Shown piece after piece: positions 53,379 to 62,466 of a stretch of DNA of 64,000 nt. Both the position numbers and the translations under genes were made by a program. Source of the stretch: Bacillus sp. M6-12 (lineage in GTDB: Bacteria; Bacillota; Bacilli; Bacillales; DSM-1321); the NCBI RefSeq assembly GCF_002860285.1, contig NZ_PGVF01000014.1, positions 124,001 to 188,000 of the forward strand, read 5' to 3'. The notes under the pieces were generated by a model. That model did not search any database and was not told the DNA's origin. It saw nothing but the letters and a program-made list of their open reading frames with translations. Within the stretch, counting starts at the first letter, position 1; each line of letters starts with the position of its first letter.

Positions 53379-54296
53379 ATGAAAGAAGCAATTGAAAAAT
53401 TAAAATCATTAGATGTCGGCCGTATACTGGAAAATGAACCGCTGGCCAACCATACAACCATAAAAATCGGCGGACCCGCTGATATTTTCATTGAACCCGA
53501 ATCAATGGAAAGCCTTGAAAAAATCATAAAAGTAATTAAAGAATACAAGCTTAACTGGCGTGCAATCGGGAGGGGATCCAACTTGTTGGTATCCGATCTT
53601 GGCATCGAGGGTGCTGTCATTAAACTTGGTAAAGGACTTGATAACTATACTGTTGAAGGGACCGAAGTAAGGTCAGGAGGCGGTGTCTCCCTCGTGAGCC
53701 TGTCCATGCAGATCAGCAGGCAGGGCCTTGCCGGACTCGAATTTGCGAGCGGAATTCCCGGATCAGTTGGCGGGTCTGTGTATATGAATGCCGGTGCCCA
53801 TGGCTCTGATATATCAAAAATCCTTAAATTAGCACGTGTACTATTTGATGATGGTTCAATTTCATGGCTTTCCAATGAAGAGATGGAATTTTCCTATCGT
53901 ACATCGGTTCTTCAGAAGAAAAAGCCGGGAATCGTCCTTGAAGCGATTTTTTCATTGGAAAAAGGAAATCGCGAAGAAATTGTTGAGCGGATGCAAAACA
54001 ATAAAAATTATCGGAAGGAAACACAGCCATACAACCTTCCATGCGCAGGAAGCATTTTCAGAAACCCGCTGCCAAAGTATGCAGGGCAGCTGATAGAGGA
54101 TGCCGGCTTAAAAGGACATTCCATAGGCGGTGCAAAGATCTCAGAGATGCACGGGAATTTTATAGTTAATGCTGGCGGTGCGAAGGCTGAAGATGTCCTT
54201 GCTCTTATCCAGCATGTCAAGGACACCGTCTATGATAAAAACACGCTTGAAATGGAAACAGAAGTGGAAATAATCGGAAGACCGTTAAATAATTAA
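53379..54296 (+). CDS. murB: UDP-N-acetylenolpyruvoylglucosamine reductase MurB
   Basis: A 305-residue FAD enzyme that reduces UDP-GlcNAc-enolpyruvate to UDP-MurNAc. FAD-binding segments are [10 protein letters not shown] and [31 protein letters not shown] carries the active serine region. Start ATG at 53379, 6 nt after GGGAGG. Confidence 0.96.
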   Translation: MKEAIEKLKSLDVGRILENEPLANHTTIKIGGPADIFIEPESMESLEKIIKVIKEYKLNWRAIGRGSNLLVSDLGIEGAVIKLGKGLDNYTVEGTEVRSGGGVSLVSLSMQISRQGLAGLEFASGIPGSVGGSVYMNAGAHGSDISKILKLARVLFDDGSISWLSNEEMEFSYRTSVLQKKKPGIVLEAIFSLEKGNREEIVERMQNNKNYRKETQPYNLPCAGSIFRNPLPKYAGQLIEDAGLKGHSIGGAKISEMHGNFIVNAGGAKAEDVLALIQHVKDTVYDKNTLEMETEVEIIGRPLNN

Positions 54297-54325
54297 AATA
54301 CGTTCATCTGCACTTCCAATTACTG

Positions 54326-54334
54326 TGGTATAAT
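54326..54334 (+). promoter_or_regulatory. Extended -10 upstream of divIB
   Basis: TGGTATAAT fits TGnTATAAT, 70 nt before divIB. A stable stem GTTAAAGCCCG / CGGGCTTTAAC (54343-54369) lies in the transcribed leader and has no T-run, so it is not a terminator. Confidence 0.45.
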
Positions 54335-54404
54335 AAAATCCCGTTAAAGCCCGTCCAGCGGGCTTTAACATACTTATTTGTATTGTTGGAAGAGGTGAGC
54401 AGGG

Positions 54405-55208
54405 ATGGAAAGCGGGAAAATTGTTTCCATTGAAGATCGAATCCCTAAGCTGAAAGAATTAAGAAAAAAGAAGGCAAACAGGCGCTTAATTATGCTGCTT
54501 TCTATGTTTTTTATTCTTATTGCCTGTGTTATATATTTTATCTCGCCATTAAGCGAAATTCGCTATATAAAAGTGCAAGGAAACAGATATATCTCTTCAA
54601 GTAAAATCATCCAGTTAAGCGGACTGACAGAGGGCGGCAGCATTTGGAAGGCCGGCACCAAAGAAAGTGCAGGACAAATTAAACAATATCCGGAAATTAA
54701 AAGCGCCAGCGTTTCCATTAAGCTTCCAAGTACAGTGCTGATTACTGTTGGAGAACATGACAGGATTGCCTATCTTTCAAATGATGGCAGGTTTTATCCT
54801 ATACTTGAAAATGGAGAGATACTGGATCCCTTGAAAAAACAGGAGATACCTGTTCATGCTCCTGTTCTGATTGATTTTAAAAAAGGAAATGCACTCAACC
54901 AGCTTCTTGAAGAACTGGAGAATCTTCCTCAGGAAATTACGAACTCAATATCTGAGATTCATCACACTCCTAAAAAAACAGATACATACCATATAACCCT
55001 GTTTATGAATGATGGATATGAAGTTAGTGCAAATTCTCGGACGCTTGCTGAAAAGCTTGTCCACTACCCATCGATAATCAGCCAGCTTCAGCCGGGAGTC
55101 AAGGGAGTAATTGACTTAGAGGTGGCGACTTTTTTCAAGTCTTATGAAACAGAAGGGCAGCAAACAGATAAAGGAAAGGAAACTGATTCTGATGAAAGTG
55201 AAAGGTAA
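54405..55208 (+). CDS. divIB: Cell division protein DivIB (FtsQ type)
   Basis: A 267-residue bitopic protein: a basic cytoplasmic tail, one membrane helix (about residues 27-46), then a POTRA domain (IRYIKVQGNRYISSSKIIQL) and the beta domain, with an acidic C-terminal tail. It stabilises FtsL-DivIC at the septum. Start ATG after AGAGGTGAG. The end overlaps the open frame of ylxW, but the two true genes are coupled by only a short overlap. Confidence 0.94.
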   Translation: MESGKIVSIEDRIPKLKELRKKKANRRLIMLLSMFFILIACVIYFISPLSEIRYIKVQGNRYISSSKIIQLSGLTEGGSIWKAGTKESAGQIKQYPEIKSASVSIKLPSTVLITVGEHDRIAYLSNDGRFYPILENGEILDPLKKQEIPVHAPVLIDFKKGNALNQLLEELENLPQEITNSISEIHHTPKKTDTYHITLFMNDGYEVSANSRTLAEKLVHYPSIISQLQPGVKGVIDLEVATFFKSYETEGQQTDKGKETDSDESER

Positions 55209-55887
55209 TCATGTCATCCTTTCGCTCGTTGCCCTGGTGCTTGGGTTCATGATTGCATTTTCTTATAATCTGACGAACAAGGAACGGGCAAAGCCTGATT
55301 ATAAAGATAAAAGCTGGGATAGGGAGTTTCAGCTGCGCAATAAATTAATAAAAGAAGAAGAGAAAACAAGAGATCTTCAAGCCGAACTAATTGAAAAGCA
55401 GGGCGAGCTGACGTCGATTGAAAAGAAACTGGCCAATGAGGCGAATGTGTATTTCAACCTGGCTGAAGACGCTGAAAAATACCGAATGTTTCTTGGGAAA
55501 ATCAAGGTTAAAGGAGAAGGAGTGGAGGTTACTCTTTCAGACGGAATGACCGAGAATAATAACGATAATATTAACCAATATCTCGTTCACGAACGCCATG
55601 TTTTTAAGGTGATCAATGAATTGTACATTTCCGGTGCAGCTGCTGTTGCAGTCAATGGGCAAAGGATCAACCAAAATTCGTATATTGTCTGCAACGGTCC
55701 AGTGATAACGGTAGACGGGCAGCAGCATCCCGCACCTTTCGTTTTTACAGCAATTGGTGATGCAGATGTCCTTGAATCCTCTTTGAACCTTGCGGGAGGT
55801 GTTAAGGATCAGCTGGTTAATGAGAACATTATTTTTACGATTGAGAAAAAGGATAAAGTCATCCTCGAGCCTGTTTTGGGCAGCTAA
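55192..55887 (+). CDS. ylxW: YlxW, DUF881 protein
   Basis: 231 residues, matching B. subtilis YlxW in length. One N-terminal membrane helix (VILSLVALVLGFMIAFSY), a coiled coil (about residues 45-90), and the DUF881 domain with AAVAVNGQRINQNS and ITVDGQQHPAPF. Role in division suspected only from its place. The start is ATG at 55192, which overlaps the end of divIB by 17 nt; in-frame ATG at 55144 would add a basic tail and has no better ribosome site. Confidence 0.88.
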   Translation: MKVKGNHVILSLVALVLGFMIAFSYNLTNKERAKPDYKDKSWDREFQLRNKLIKEEEKTRDLQAELIEKQGELTSIEKKLANEANVYFNLAEDAEKYRMFLGKIKVKGEGVEVTLSDGMTENNNDNINQYLVHERHVFKVINELYISGAAAVAVNGQRINQNSYIVCNGPVITVDGQQHPAPFVFTAIGDADVLESSLNLAGGVKDQLVNENIIFTIEKKDKVILEPVLGS

Positions 55888-55937
55888 CACGATTTATTTT
55901 TACAGAAAGACAGTATAGATTTTTTTAATTTATACTG

Positions 55938-56082
55938 ATGTCTAGCACAAGCAGCCAGGCACAGACGCATTAGGACAGGGAACACTGCGGCAGCGATACA
56001 TCGCACGAAACAACGCGTCAGCTTTGTGAGGACATGCCAGACCTTAGTCGACGTTCCTTATGTCAGGGCGCTTGCGCTTTTC
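55938..56082 (-). repeat. Interspersed repeat family 1, minus-strand copy inside the dcw operon
   Basis: Read on the minus strand it starts AGAAAAGCGCAAGCGCCCTG and contains GTCCTCACAAAGCTGACGCG, TTGTTTCGTGCGATGTATCG, CTGCCGCAGTGTTCCCTGTC. The same order is found at 29972-30131. It fills the space between ylxW and ylxX, which are adjacent in B. subtilis. It keeps an accidental open frame into ylxX, but that is not evidence of coding. Confidence 0.82.
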
Positions 56083-56105
56083 TTATAGAAAGATTGGTGG
56101 AATCC

Positions 56106-56831
56106 GTGAATCGTAGAAAGGGATTTGGATTTACTATAGTCGCGACGATTCTTGGGTTTATGCTTGCAATCCAATTTCAGACGATCCAGGAACCGGAAAT
56201 TCGTGATACCCGCGACACTTGGGAAATAAGGGGAGATCTCCTAAATGAGCTGCAGTCTCAATCCAAACTAGTAAAAGAAATCCGGAGCATTGAGGAAAAC
56301 ATTGCGGGATATAAAACTGAACTAACTTCCTCAAAAGGACAGGTGCTTAAAGAAACGTTAGAAGAGCTTAAGCAGGAAGCGGGTTTAACCGAAGTAAAAG
56401 GCCCTGGAATAGTACTTACAATCAGTCCTGTGCCAGAAGCGATTGTCCTGGGTGAAAAGGTTAATAATCTATCGCCGGAACTTCTTAAGCGATTAATTAA
56501 TGAACTGAATATGTATGATGCCGAGCATATTTCGGTGAATGGGCAAAGAGTAATTAACACGACAGTCATTCGTGACATCAATGGTGAGACAAAGATTGAC
56601 GGATACCCGCTTACTGAGTATCCAATTGAAATTAAAGTTATCGCTGAGGATGCTGCTAAGCTAAGGGACCGCTTGAAGGTTTCAGAATCGATAGAAGAAT
56701 TTTTCATCGATAACCTTGAAGTTGATATTTCTAGCCAGCCAGGTTTGGTCACTATTCCGGCATATAAGGAATTAATCCGAATCAGACATATGGAGCCCGC
56801 TTTAATGAGCGAAAAGGGAGGAAACACATAA
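56106..56831 (+). CDS. ylxX: YlxX, DUF881 protein
   Basis: 241 residues; paralogue of YlxW. An N-terminal membrane helix (GFTIVATILGFMLAIQFQ), a coiled coil, and the DUF881 domain (GPGIVLTISP, AEHISVNGQRVINTTVIRDI). The start is GTG at 56106 (MNRRKGFGFTIV), 5-6 nt after GGTGG; the upstream frame extends into the repeat and should be ignored. It overlaps sbp by one base. Confidence 0.9.
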   Translation: MNRRKGFGFTIVATILGFMLAIQFQTIQEPEIRDTRDTWEIRGDLLNELQSQSKLVKEIRSIEENIAGYKTELTSSKGQVLKETLEELKQEAGLTEVKGPGIVLTISPVPEAIVLGEKVNNLSPELLKRLINELNMYDAEHISVNGQRVINTTVIRDINGETKIDGYPLTEYPIEIKVIAEDAAKLRDRLKVSESIEEFFIDNLEVDISSQPGLVTIPAYKELIRIRHMEPALMSEKGGNT

Positions 56832-57193
56832 TGTGGCTGCCGGTTTTTGGCCTATTAATAGGCGTCCTCCTTGGACTTCTGACTGACTTGAAGATCCCTG
56901 CAGAATACTCAAACTATCTCTCAATCGCAGTGCTGGCTGCTTTAGATACTTTGTTTGGGGGAATCAGGGCACATCTTCAAAATATTTATGATGAGAAAGT
57001 ATTCGTATCAGGTTTCTTTTTTAATATAATTTTGGCTGCAAGTTTAGCTTTTCTGGGCGTACATCTTGGTGTAGACTTGTATTTAGCTGCAATCTTTGCC
57101 TTTGGCGTCCGCTTATTTCAAAATATTGCGGTTATCCGCAGAATCCTTTTATCAGGAAATTCCCGGAATTTTAAAAAAACCGAAAAAAGTTAA
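56831..57193 (+). CDS. sbp: Small basic protein Sbp (DUF1290)
   Basis: A 120-residue membrane protein with four helices and a basic C-terminal tail (RNFKKTEKS). It matches the DUF1290 family. Function unknown, though it always accompanies the ylxWX genes before ftsA. ATG overlaps the ylxX stop. Confidence 0.93.
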   Translation: MWLPVFGLLIGVLLGLLTDLKIPAEYSNYLSIAVLAALDTLFGGIRAHLQNIYDEKVFVSGFFFNIILAASLAFLGVHLGVDLYLAAIFAFGVRLFQNIAVIRRILLSGNSRNFKKTEKS

Positions 57194-57252
57194 CGGGTTA
57201 TAGAGGGAAAAAGATATGCATGACGAATAGTTTTCTATAGTAATATGAATGC

Positions 57253-57261
57253 TGTTATACT
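57253..57261 (+). promoter_or_regulatory. Extended -10 upstream of ftsA
   Basis: TGTTATACT, a TGnTATACT form, 75 nt before ftsA. The -35 is poor. I did not find a convincing sigma-H promoter here, although B. subtilis ftsAZ has one. Confidence 0.4.
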
Positions 57262-57335
57262 ATTCTATATTAAAGGTTCTTAAAAAATATAACTTTCATT
57301 TATTCTATTAAAAGTGTTGAAGGAGGTGCCATGGA

Positions 57336-58631
57336 ATGAACAACAGCGAAATTTACGTAAGTCTTGACATCGGTACATCCAGTGTAAAAGTAATCATTGG
57401 TGAAATGGTCAATGACACTTTAAATATTATCGGGGTTGGCAACGTTAAGTCAGATGGATTAAAAAAGGGGTCAATCGTTGATATAGATGAGACCGTTCAT
57501 TCAATTCAGAGAGCAGTTGAACAAGCTGAAAGAATGATAGGCATGGACATTAAAAAAGTGGTTGTTGGTATCAGCGGCAATCATATAATGCTGCAGCCCT
57601 GTCATGGTGTGGTAGCTGTATCAAGCGATAATAAAGAAATTACAGAACATGATGTAATTAGGGTAAGGGAAGCAGCAGAGCTTCTCACAATACCTGCTGA
57701 CAGGGAAATCGTCGATGTTCTTCCGATTTATTATAAGGTGGACGAGCTTGATGAAATTAGTGACCCACGCGGAATGATCGGTGTCAGACTTGAAATGCGC
57801 GGCATACTTATCACTGCATTACGGTCATTATTACATAATACGCTAAGATGTGTAGAACGTGCCGGCCTTGAAATTACTGATATCGCATTGCAGCCCCTCG
57901 CTGCAGGTTCCCTGGTATTGTCGAGGGATGAAAAAGAACTGGGTGTGGCAATGGTTGATATCGGGGGCGGCTCTACCACTCTTGCCATATTTGAGCATGG
58001 ACACTTGAAACATACTTCCGTCATTCCAATCGGCGGGGAGACTATTACAAAGGATTTATCCATTGTGCTCCGCACCACCACGGAAGATGCAGAAAAAATA
58101 AAAATTAAGCATGGACATGCCTTCTATGATGACGCTTCGGAAGATGAAGTGTTCAATATTCCGATTATTGGAAGCGACCAGGTGCAGCCATGCAACCAGC
58201 TGATGATTTCTGAAATAGTAGAAGCAAGGATGACTGAGATTTTTGATCTTGTACAGGATGAATTAAGCCGGCTTGGCTATTCAGATGTACCAGGAGGATT
58301 TGTATTGACTGGCGGTGTAGTTAAAATGCCGGGAGTCCTTGAGCTTGCCGGCTATGTGTTCCAGAACCGTGTCCGTACGGCAGAGCCGAATTATATCGGT
58401 GTCCGTGAACCGCAGTATACAACAGCGGTTGGCCTGATCAAGCATGCCTGCAAAAAAGCAAGAATGCAGGCTGGAGGCACATCGCATTCTGGAGCTGTAG
58501 CGGCTGCTGCTGAGCGAAATGATCTAAATATCCAAAAACAGCCTCAAAAGCCGAAGGAAAGAACAGAGCAGAAACCGGTTGAAAAGGGCGATTCTAAATT
58601 TAAAAAGATATTGGGCTATTTTTTTGAATAA
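57336..58631 (+). CDS. ftsA: Cell division protein FtsA
   Basis: A 431-residue actin-like ATPase that tethers FtsZ to the membrane. Phosphate-1 motif SLDIGTSSVKVIIGE, phosphate-2 MVDIGGGSTTLAIF, adenosine motif VLTGGVVKMPGVLEL. The C-terminal amphipathic helix is SKFKKILGYFFE. The start is ATG at 57336 after AAGGAGGTG; an ATG 5 nt upstream is out of frame. Confidence 0.97.
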   Translation: MNNSEIYVSLDIGTSSVKVIIGEMVNDTLNIIGVGNVKSDGLKKGSIVDIDETVHSIQRAVEQAERMIGMDIKKVVVGISGNHIMLQPCHGVVAVSSDNKEITEHDVIRVREAAELLTIPADREIVDVLPIYYKVDELDEISDPRGMIGVRLEMRGILITALRSLLHNTLRCVERAGLEITDIALQPLAAGSLVLSRDEKELGVAMVDIGGGSTTLAIFEHGHLKHTSVIPIGGETITKDLSIVLRTTTEDAEKIKIKHGHAFYDDASEDEVFNIPIIGSDQVQPCNQLMISEIVEARMTEIFDLVQDELSRLGYSDVPGGFVLTGGVVKMPGVLELAGYVFQNRVRTAEPNYIGVREPQYTTAVGLIKHACKKARMQAGGTSHSGAVAAAAERNDLNIQKQPQKPKERTEQKPVEKGDSKFKKILGYFFE

Positions 58632-58673
58632 ACGGAACATAAAAGGGAATATCGTCAAATTAGGAGGATTATC

Positions 58674-59810
58674 ATGTTAGAGTTTGATTCTAATTTAGAT
58701 CAATTAGCTACGATTAAGGTAATCGGCGTCGGCGGCGGCGGAAACAATGCCGTGAACCGAATGATAGAGCACGGGGTACAAGGGGTAGAATATATCTCTG
58801 TCAATACAGACGCCCAAGCGCTTAATCTATCAAAGGCTGAAATTAAAATGCAGATTGGCGGCAAACTTACACGCGGACTTGGAGCGGGTGCAAATCCGGA
58901 AGTCGGAAAAAAGGCTGCTGAAGAAAGTAAAGAACAGCTAGAGGAAGCATTGCGCGGAGCCGATATGGTTTTCGTAACTGCTGGAATGGGCGGCGGAACT
59001 GGTACAGGAGCTGCTCCAGTTATTGCCCAGATTGCCAGGGATCTGGGAGCATTGACAGTAGGGGTCGTTACCCGGCCATTTACCTTTGAAGGCCGCAAGC
59101 GGGCTACGCAGGCTCAAGGCGGAATTTCCGCATTGAAGGAAGCGGTTGATACTCTCATTGTTATCCCGAATGACCGAATCCTGGAAATCGTCGATAAAAG
59201 CACTCCAATGCTTGAGGCATTCCGGGAAGCCGATAATGTACTGCGCCAAGGGGTACAGGGTATTTCTGACCTGATTGCGACACCAGGTCTCATTAACCTT
59301 GACTTTGCAGATGTCAAAACAATCATGTCCAATAAAGGATCCGCGCTAATGGGAATAGGGATTGCCTCTGGAGAAAACCGTGCTGCTGAAGCAGCCAAAA
59401 AAGCTGTATCTTCTCCGCTTCTTGAAACATCAATTGATGGGGCACAAGGTGTACTTATGAACATTACCGGCGGCACAAACCTTAGCCTATTTGAAGTCCA
59501 GGAAGCTGCAGATATCGTTGCCTCCGCTTCTGATCAGGATGTAAATATGATTTTCGGTTCCGTGATCAATGAAGCATTAAAGGATGAAATCGTAGTAACT
59601 GTAATTGCAACAGGATTCAGTGAAACAGAAGCACCAGTGCGCCAATCTAGGCCTTCATTCGGACAGCAGTCAAGACCTGCTGCTCCCGCACCTGCCAAAA
59701 GGGAAACAAAGCGGGAAGAGCCAGTAAATGAACCGGTTCGGAATGTTAATAATGCTGAGGAAGCACTGGATATCCCTACATTCCTTCGCAACCGCAACAG
59801 AAGACGTTAA
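58674..59810 (+). CDS. ftsZ: Cell division protein FtsZ
   Basis: A 378-residue tubulin-like GTPase that forms the Z ring. GTP signature [15 protein letters not shown]7 loop [19 protein letters not shown], a variable Pro/Arg-rich linker, and the conserved C-terminal peptide [13 protein letters not shown] that binds FtsA, SepF and other partners. Forty-two bases separate it from ftsA; a strong terminator ends the cluster. Confidence 0.98.
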   Translation: MLEFDSNLDQLATIKVIGVGGGGNNAVNRMIEHGVQGVEYISVNTDAQALNLSKAEIKMQIGGKLTRGLGAGANPEVGKKAAEESKEQLEEALRGADMVFVTAGMGGGTGTGAAPVIAQIARDLGALTVGVVTRPFTFEGRKRATQAQGGISALKEAVDTLIVIPNDRILEIVDKSTPMLEAFREADNVLRQGVQGISDLIATPGLINLDFADVKTIMSNKGSALMGIGIASGENRAAEAAKKAVSSPLLETSIDGAQGVLMNITGGTNLSLFEVQEAADIVASASDQDVNMIFGSVINEALKDEIVVTVIATGFSETEAPVRQSRPSFGQQSRPAAPAPAKRETKREEPVNEPVRNVNNAEEALDIPTFLRNRNRRR

Positions 59811-59820
59811 TAAGCTATAC

Positions 59821-59851
59821 AAAAACCTTGCCCGCGGGCAAGGTTTTTTTT
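59821..59851 (+). terminator. Terminator after ftsZ
   Basis: AAAAACCTTGCCCG pairs with CGGGCAAGGTTTTT; T8 follows. Confidence 0.93.
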
Positions 59852-60195
59852 GTGGAAAAGGGTCGGAGGGCGAAGCTGTGCCAATTGGGCATAAGAAAAG
59901 TTAATCAAATAAAATGTTAAAGTCACTTAGTCGTTTAGCTTTGCTCACCCCCGTCTTTATTGTGTAAGCATCTACTAACTTTTTATGCTTATTTTCATGC
60001 AAAGGCTGGGAGTAAAAACTCAAGATTGTTTTTTGGGGGTTTTGATCGGCATCAGGAATAGGATGCCGGATGTGCGAGCCAGCATTCTTAGTGTATGCAG
60101 GGACTCTTTAAGCTGGATGCCTTTTGCAGTTTTCATATTTCTAATTATCATTCTACAAAATAAGCAAAAAAGTCTGAAAAACTCTTATATTTTCA
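59852..60195. other. Non-coding gap after ftsZ
   Basis: In B. subtilis the large protease gene bpr lies here. This stretch has no frame with a ribosome site; a 77-codon frame at 59985-60218 runs through the spoIIGA promoter and is rejected. GC content drops toward the promoter. No remnant of bpr could be recognised. Confidence 0.5.
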
Positions 60196-60202
60196 TGCCA
60201 AA
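60196..60202 (+). promoter_or_regulatory. Possible Spo0A box before spoIIGA
   Basis: TGCCAAA differs from the 0A-box consensus TGNCGAA by one base and ends two bases before the -35 of the spoIIGA promoter, where Spo0A is known to act in B. subtilis. Confidence 0.45.
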
Positions 60203-60204
60203 AA

Positions 60205-60238
60205 GTGACACACTTTAAGCGGGCAGGTACGCTATACT
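60205..60238 (+). promoter_or_regulatory. spoIIG promoter with 22-bp spacer
   Basis: GTGACA (60205-60210, five of six matches to TTGACA) and TATACT (60233-60238) are separated by exactly 22 bp. The B. subtilis spoIIG promoter is known for the same over-long spacing and depends on Spo0A-P to let sigma-A RNA polymerase use it. The promoter is about 180 nt from the gene because repeat sequence fills the leader. Confidence 0.7.
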
Positions 60239-60274
60239 TTTTTAAAGAAAAGAATCAATTCCTTTTAACATGTA

Positions 60275-60380
60275 TAGAAGTCTGGCTAGCCCGGCATCTT
60301 TTCCGAAATCAATAGTGGTTTTTGAACGTTTGAAGGCGTGCTGGCCGACGATCCCAACTGAAAGGCACTTGCGCTTTTCG
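60275..60380 (-). repeat. Shortened copy of repeat family 1 in the spoIIGA leader
   Basis: Minus strand begins GAAAAGCGCAAGTGCC (60380 downward) and the other end is AGTCTGGCTAGCCCGG, as in other copies; the central CTCACAAAGCTGAC core is not retained. It lies between the spoIIG promoter and the start codon. Confidence 0.5.
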
Positions 60381-60415
60381 TGTTAACAGGTTGAGTGTTG
60401 CAAGGAGGGGAATGA

Positions 60416-61342
60416 TTGACGCTTTATTTGGACGTAATATGGCTCTTAAATTGGGGCTTTGATTGCCTCCTTCTTTATTGGACGGCCATTCTTTTGAAAA
60501 GAAGGGTAAAGGTCTGGCGCATTATGTTTGGGGGATTTATTGGTTCGCTGATTATCCTTTTAGCATTTACGCCATATCAATGGCTGACCGGCCATCTTCT
60601 TGTGAAGCTGCTTTTTTCCGTATTTATGATAATAGCAGTTTTTGGCTTTGTCAGGTTTCAATTATTTTTAAAGAGTCTGCTTTTATTATATTTCATCACA
60701 TTCCTATCTGGCGGTGTACTCCTTGGGCTGCATTATTTTTTTCAATTTAATCCCACTGCCCTTAGTTCAGGCTTTACTCACAGAACGGCTGGATTTGGTG
60801 ATTCGGCAAGCTGGATATTTGTGGTGCTTGGATTCCCGGCAGCCTGGTATTTTTCAAAGCGCAGCATCGATAATATTGAAATGGCTTCAATTGCCTTTGA
60901 TCAATTGGTTACAGTTGCTATTAAACTGAAAAACTGTGATTGGAAAGTTACCGGGCTTGTCGACAGCGGAAACCAGCTGTATGATCCAATTTCCCGTTCC
61001 CCTGTGATGATTTTATCAATAAAGGGGATTGAGGAGGAATTGCCGGAAAGTGTATTAGCGATGATTGATGATGTAGATGCTTTCCTGTCAGGGGATGGAC
61101 CGGTAGATGTTGAATGGGATGATCGGCTCCGAATGATTCCATGCAAGGTAGTTGGTAATGACAATGGACTTCTTGCCGCATTTAAAGCTGACTCAATCTT
61201 TATTTCTCAAGAAAACGGTGTGGCTGATGCATCCAGGGCACTGGTTTCGTTTACAAGACAGCAGCTTTCACCCGATAATGCCTACCAGGCAATCGTCCAT
61301 CCGAAAATGCTTACCGGCACCAATATTCAGTCTGCATCTTAA
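60416..61342 (+). CDS. spoIIGA: SpoIIGA, pro-sigma-E processing protease
   Basis: A 308-residue membrane aspartic protease. Five membrane helices fill the N-terminal half; the C-terminal domain carries the catalytic aspartate in VDSGNQLYDPIS. It is activated by SpoIIR from the forespore and cleaves pro-sigma-E in the mother cell. It starts at TTG, 6 nt after AAGGAGGGG. sigE follows after 52 nt. Confidence 0.95.
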   Translation: MTLYLDVIWLLNWGFDCLLLYWTAILLKRRVKVWRIMFGGFIGSLIILLAFTPYQWLTGHLLVKLLFSVFMIIAVFGFVRFQLFLKSLLLLYFITFLSGGVLLGLHYFFQFNPTALSSGFTHRTAGFGDSASWIFVVLGFPAAWYFSKRSIDNIEMASIAFDQLVTVAIKLKNCDWKVTGLVDSGNQLYDPISRSPVMILSIKGIEEELPESVLAMIDDVDAFLSGDGPVDVEWDDRLRMIPCKVVGNDNGLLAAFKADSIFISQENGVADASRALVSFTRQQLSPDNAYQAIVHPKMLTGTNIQSAS

Positions 61343-61394
61343 GTGTTATTAAATCTATACTCAACAATTAACAAAAATAGAAGGGAGAACCACC

Positions 61395-62114
61395 TTGAAA
61401 AAATTTATCCTCCGCCTCACTTACTACTGGTATAAGCTTTTATATAAATTCGGACTGAAGGCTGATGAAATATTTTATATTGGGGGAAGTGAAGCTCTCC
61501 CGCCTCCGCTAAGCAAAGAAGAGGAAGAATTGCTGATCAATAAGCTCCCCGGCGGAGATGAAGCAGCCCGTGCAATCCTTATTGAAAGAAATCTCCGGCT
61601 TGTCGTATATATAGCGAGAAAGTTTGAGAATACCGGCATAAATATTGAAGATTTAATCAGCATTGGTACGATCGGTTTAATCAAAGCGGTGAATACATTT
61701 AACCCTGAAAAGAAAATAAAGCTTGCTACATATGCTTCCCGCTGTATTGAAAACGAAATCCTGATGTATTTGAGAAGAAATAATAAAATCAGATCAGAGG
61801 TTTCCTTTGATGAACCATTGAATATTGACTGGGATGGCAATGAACTTCTTCTCTCTGACGTTTTGGGAACGGAAGAGGATATCATTACAAAGGATCTTGA
61901 AGCTAATGTTGACCGAAAGCTGTTAACAAAGGCACTTCATCAGCTCTCTGACCGGGAAAAGCAAATCATGGAGCTTCGCTTTGGGCTTATCGGCGGGGAG
62001 GAAAAAACGCAAAAGGATGTTGCAGACATGCTTGGCATCTCCCAATCCTATATATCCAGGCTGGAAAAGCGAATTATCAAAAGGCTACGCAAGGAATTTA
62101 ATAAAATGGTTTGA
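61395..62114 (+). CDS. sigE: Pro-sigma-E, mother-cell sigma factor
   Basis: A 239-residue sigma-70-family factor made as an inactive precursor. The first ~27 residues are the amphipathic pro-sequence ([20 protein letters not shown]) and the mature part opens near [13 protein letters not shown]. Region 2 is [18 protein letters not shown] to [13 protein letters not shown]; region 4 has the helix-turn-helix [20 protein letters not shown]. It drives early mother-cell genes, including spoVD and ylbJ class genes. TTG start after AAGGGAG. Confidence 0.97.
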   Translation: MKKFILRLTYYWYKLLYKFGLKADEIFYIGGSEALPPPLSKEEEELLINKLPGGDEAARAILIERNLRLVVYIARKFENTGINIEDLISIGTIGLIKAVNTFNPEKKIKLATYASRCIENEILMYLRRNNKIRSEVSFDEPLNIDWDGNELLLSDVLGTEEDIITKDLEANVDRKLLTKALHQLSDREKQIMELRFGLIGGEEKTQKDVADMLGISQSYISRLEKRIIKRLRKEFNKMV

Positions 62115-62306
62115 GAAAGGCGGATGCGACCGGATGGAGGGAGGACAGCTAAGTGCGCCAGTGCTGCAGGTTAACCCCATTTGCAGCCTAGTACTGATGC
62201 AAAGCTTTCCTGACCCGCATTCTCACAAAGCTGACGCAATTTTTGTACGGCGTATAGTTTCTGCACTGTTCCTTTTCCTGTGAGCCGGGACTAGGGATGG
62301 AGGTGG
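62115..62306 (+). repeat. Degenerate copy of repeat family 1 between sigE and sigG
   Basis: Begins GAGAAAGGCGGATGCGACCGG directly at the sigE stop codon; the core TTCTCACAAAGCTGACGCA and GTACGGCGTATAG.TTCTGCA is recognisable, though worn. It explains most of the 352-nt gap; the rest holds the sigG promoter. Confidence 0.5.
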
Positions 62307-62401
62307 ACAACAAAAATTATTTTTCGTAAAAAAATCCTAGGATTATCAATATTCCGGCTGCCTGGATCCCCTTTTTAGGGGACAGCGTCATGGCAGCAGA
62401 T

Positions 62402-62430
62402 GCATATTTTTTCCTTCCGCGGAGATACTG
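62402..62430 (+). promoter_or_regulatory. Sigma-F-type promoter of sigG
   Basis: GCATA (62402-62406, preceded by T) and GGAGATACTG (62421-62430) are 14 bp apart. The second matches the sigma-F -10 pattern GGnnAnAnTR at every fixed position. sigG is a known sigma-F target in B. subtilis, and the start codon lies 36 nt downstream. Confidence 0.78.
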
Positions 62431-62466
62431 TTTTTTGAACAGCAGCTCCTGTGAGGAGGGAATAGA

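Noticed and set aside
56034..56105. An N-terminal extension of ylxX of 24 codons
   Set aside because: It is encoded by the reversed copy of repeat family 1, while a GTG with a good ribosome site matches the usual YlxX start.
59985..60218. A 77-codon frame after ftsZ
   Set aside because: No ribosome site before the ATG, and it runs through the spoIIG -35 region.
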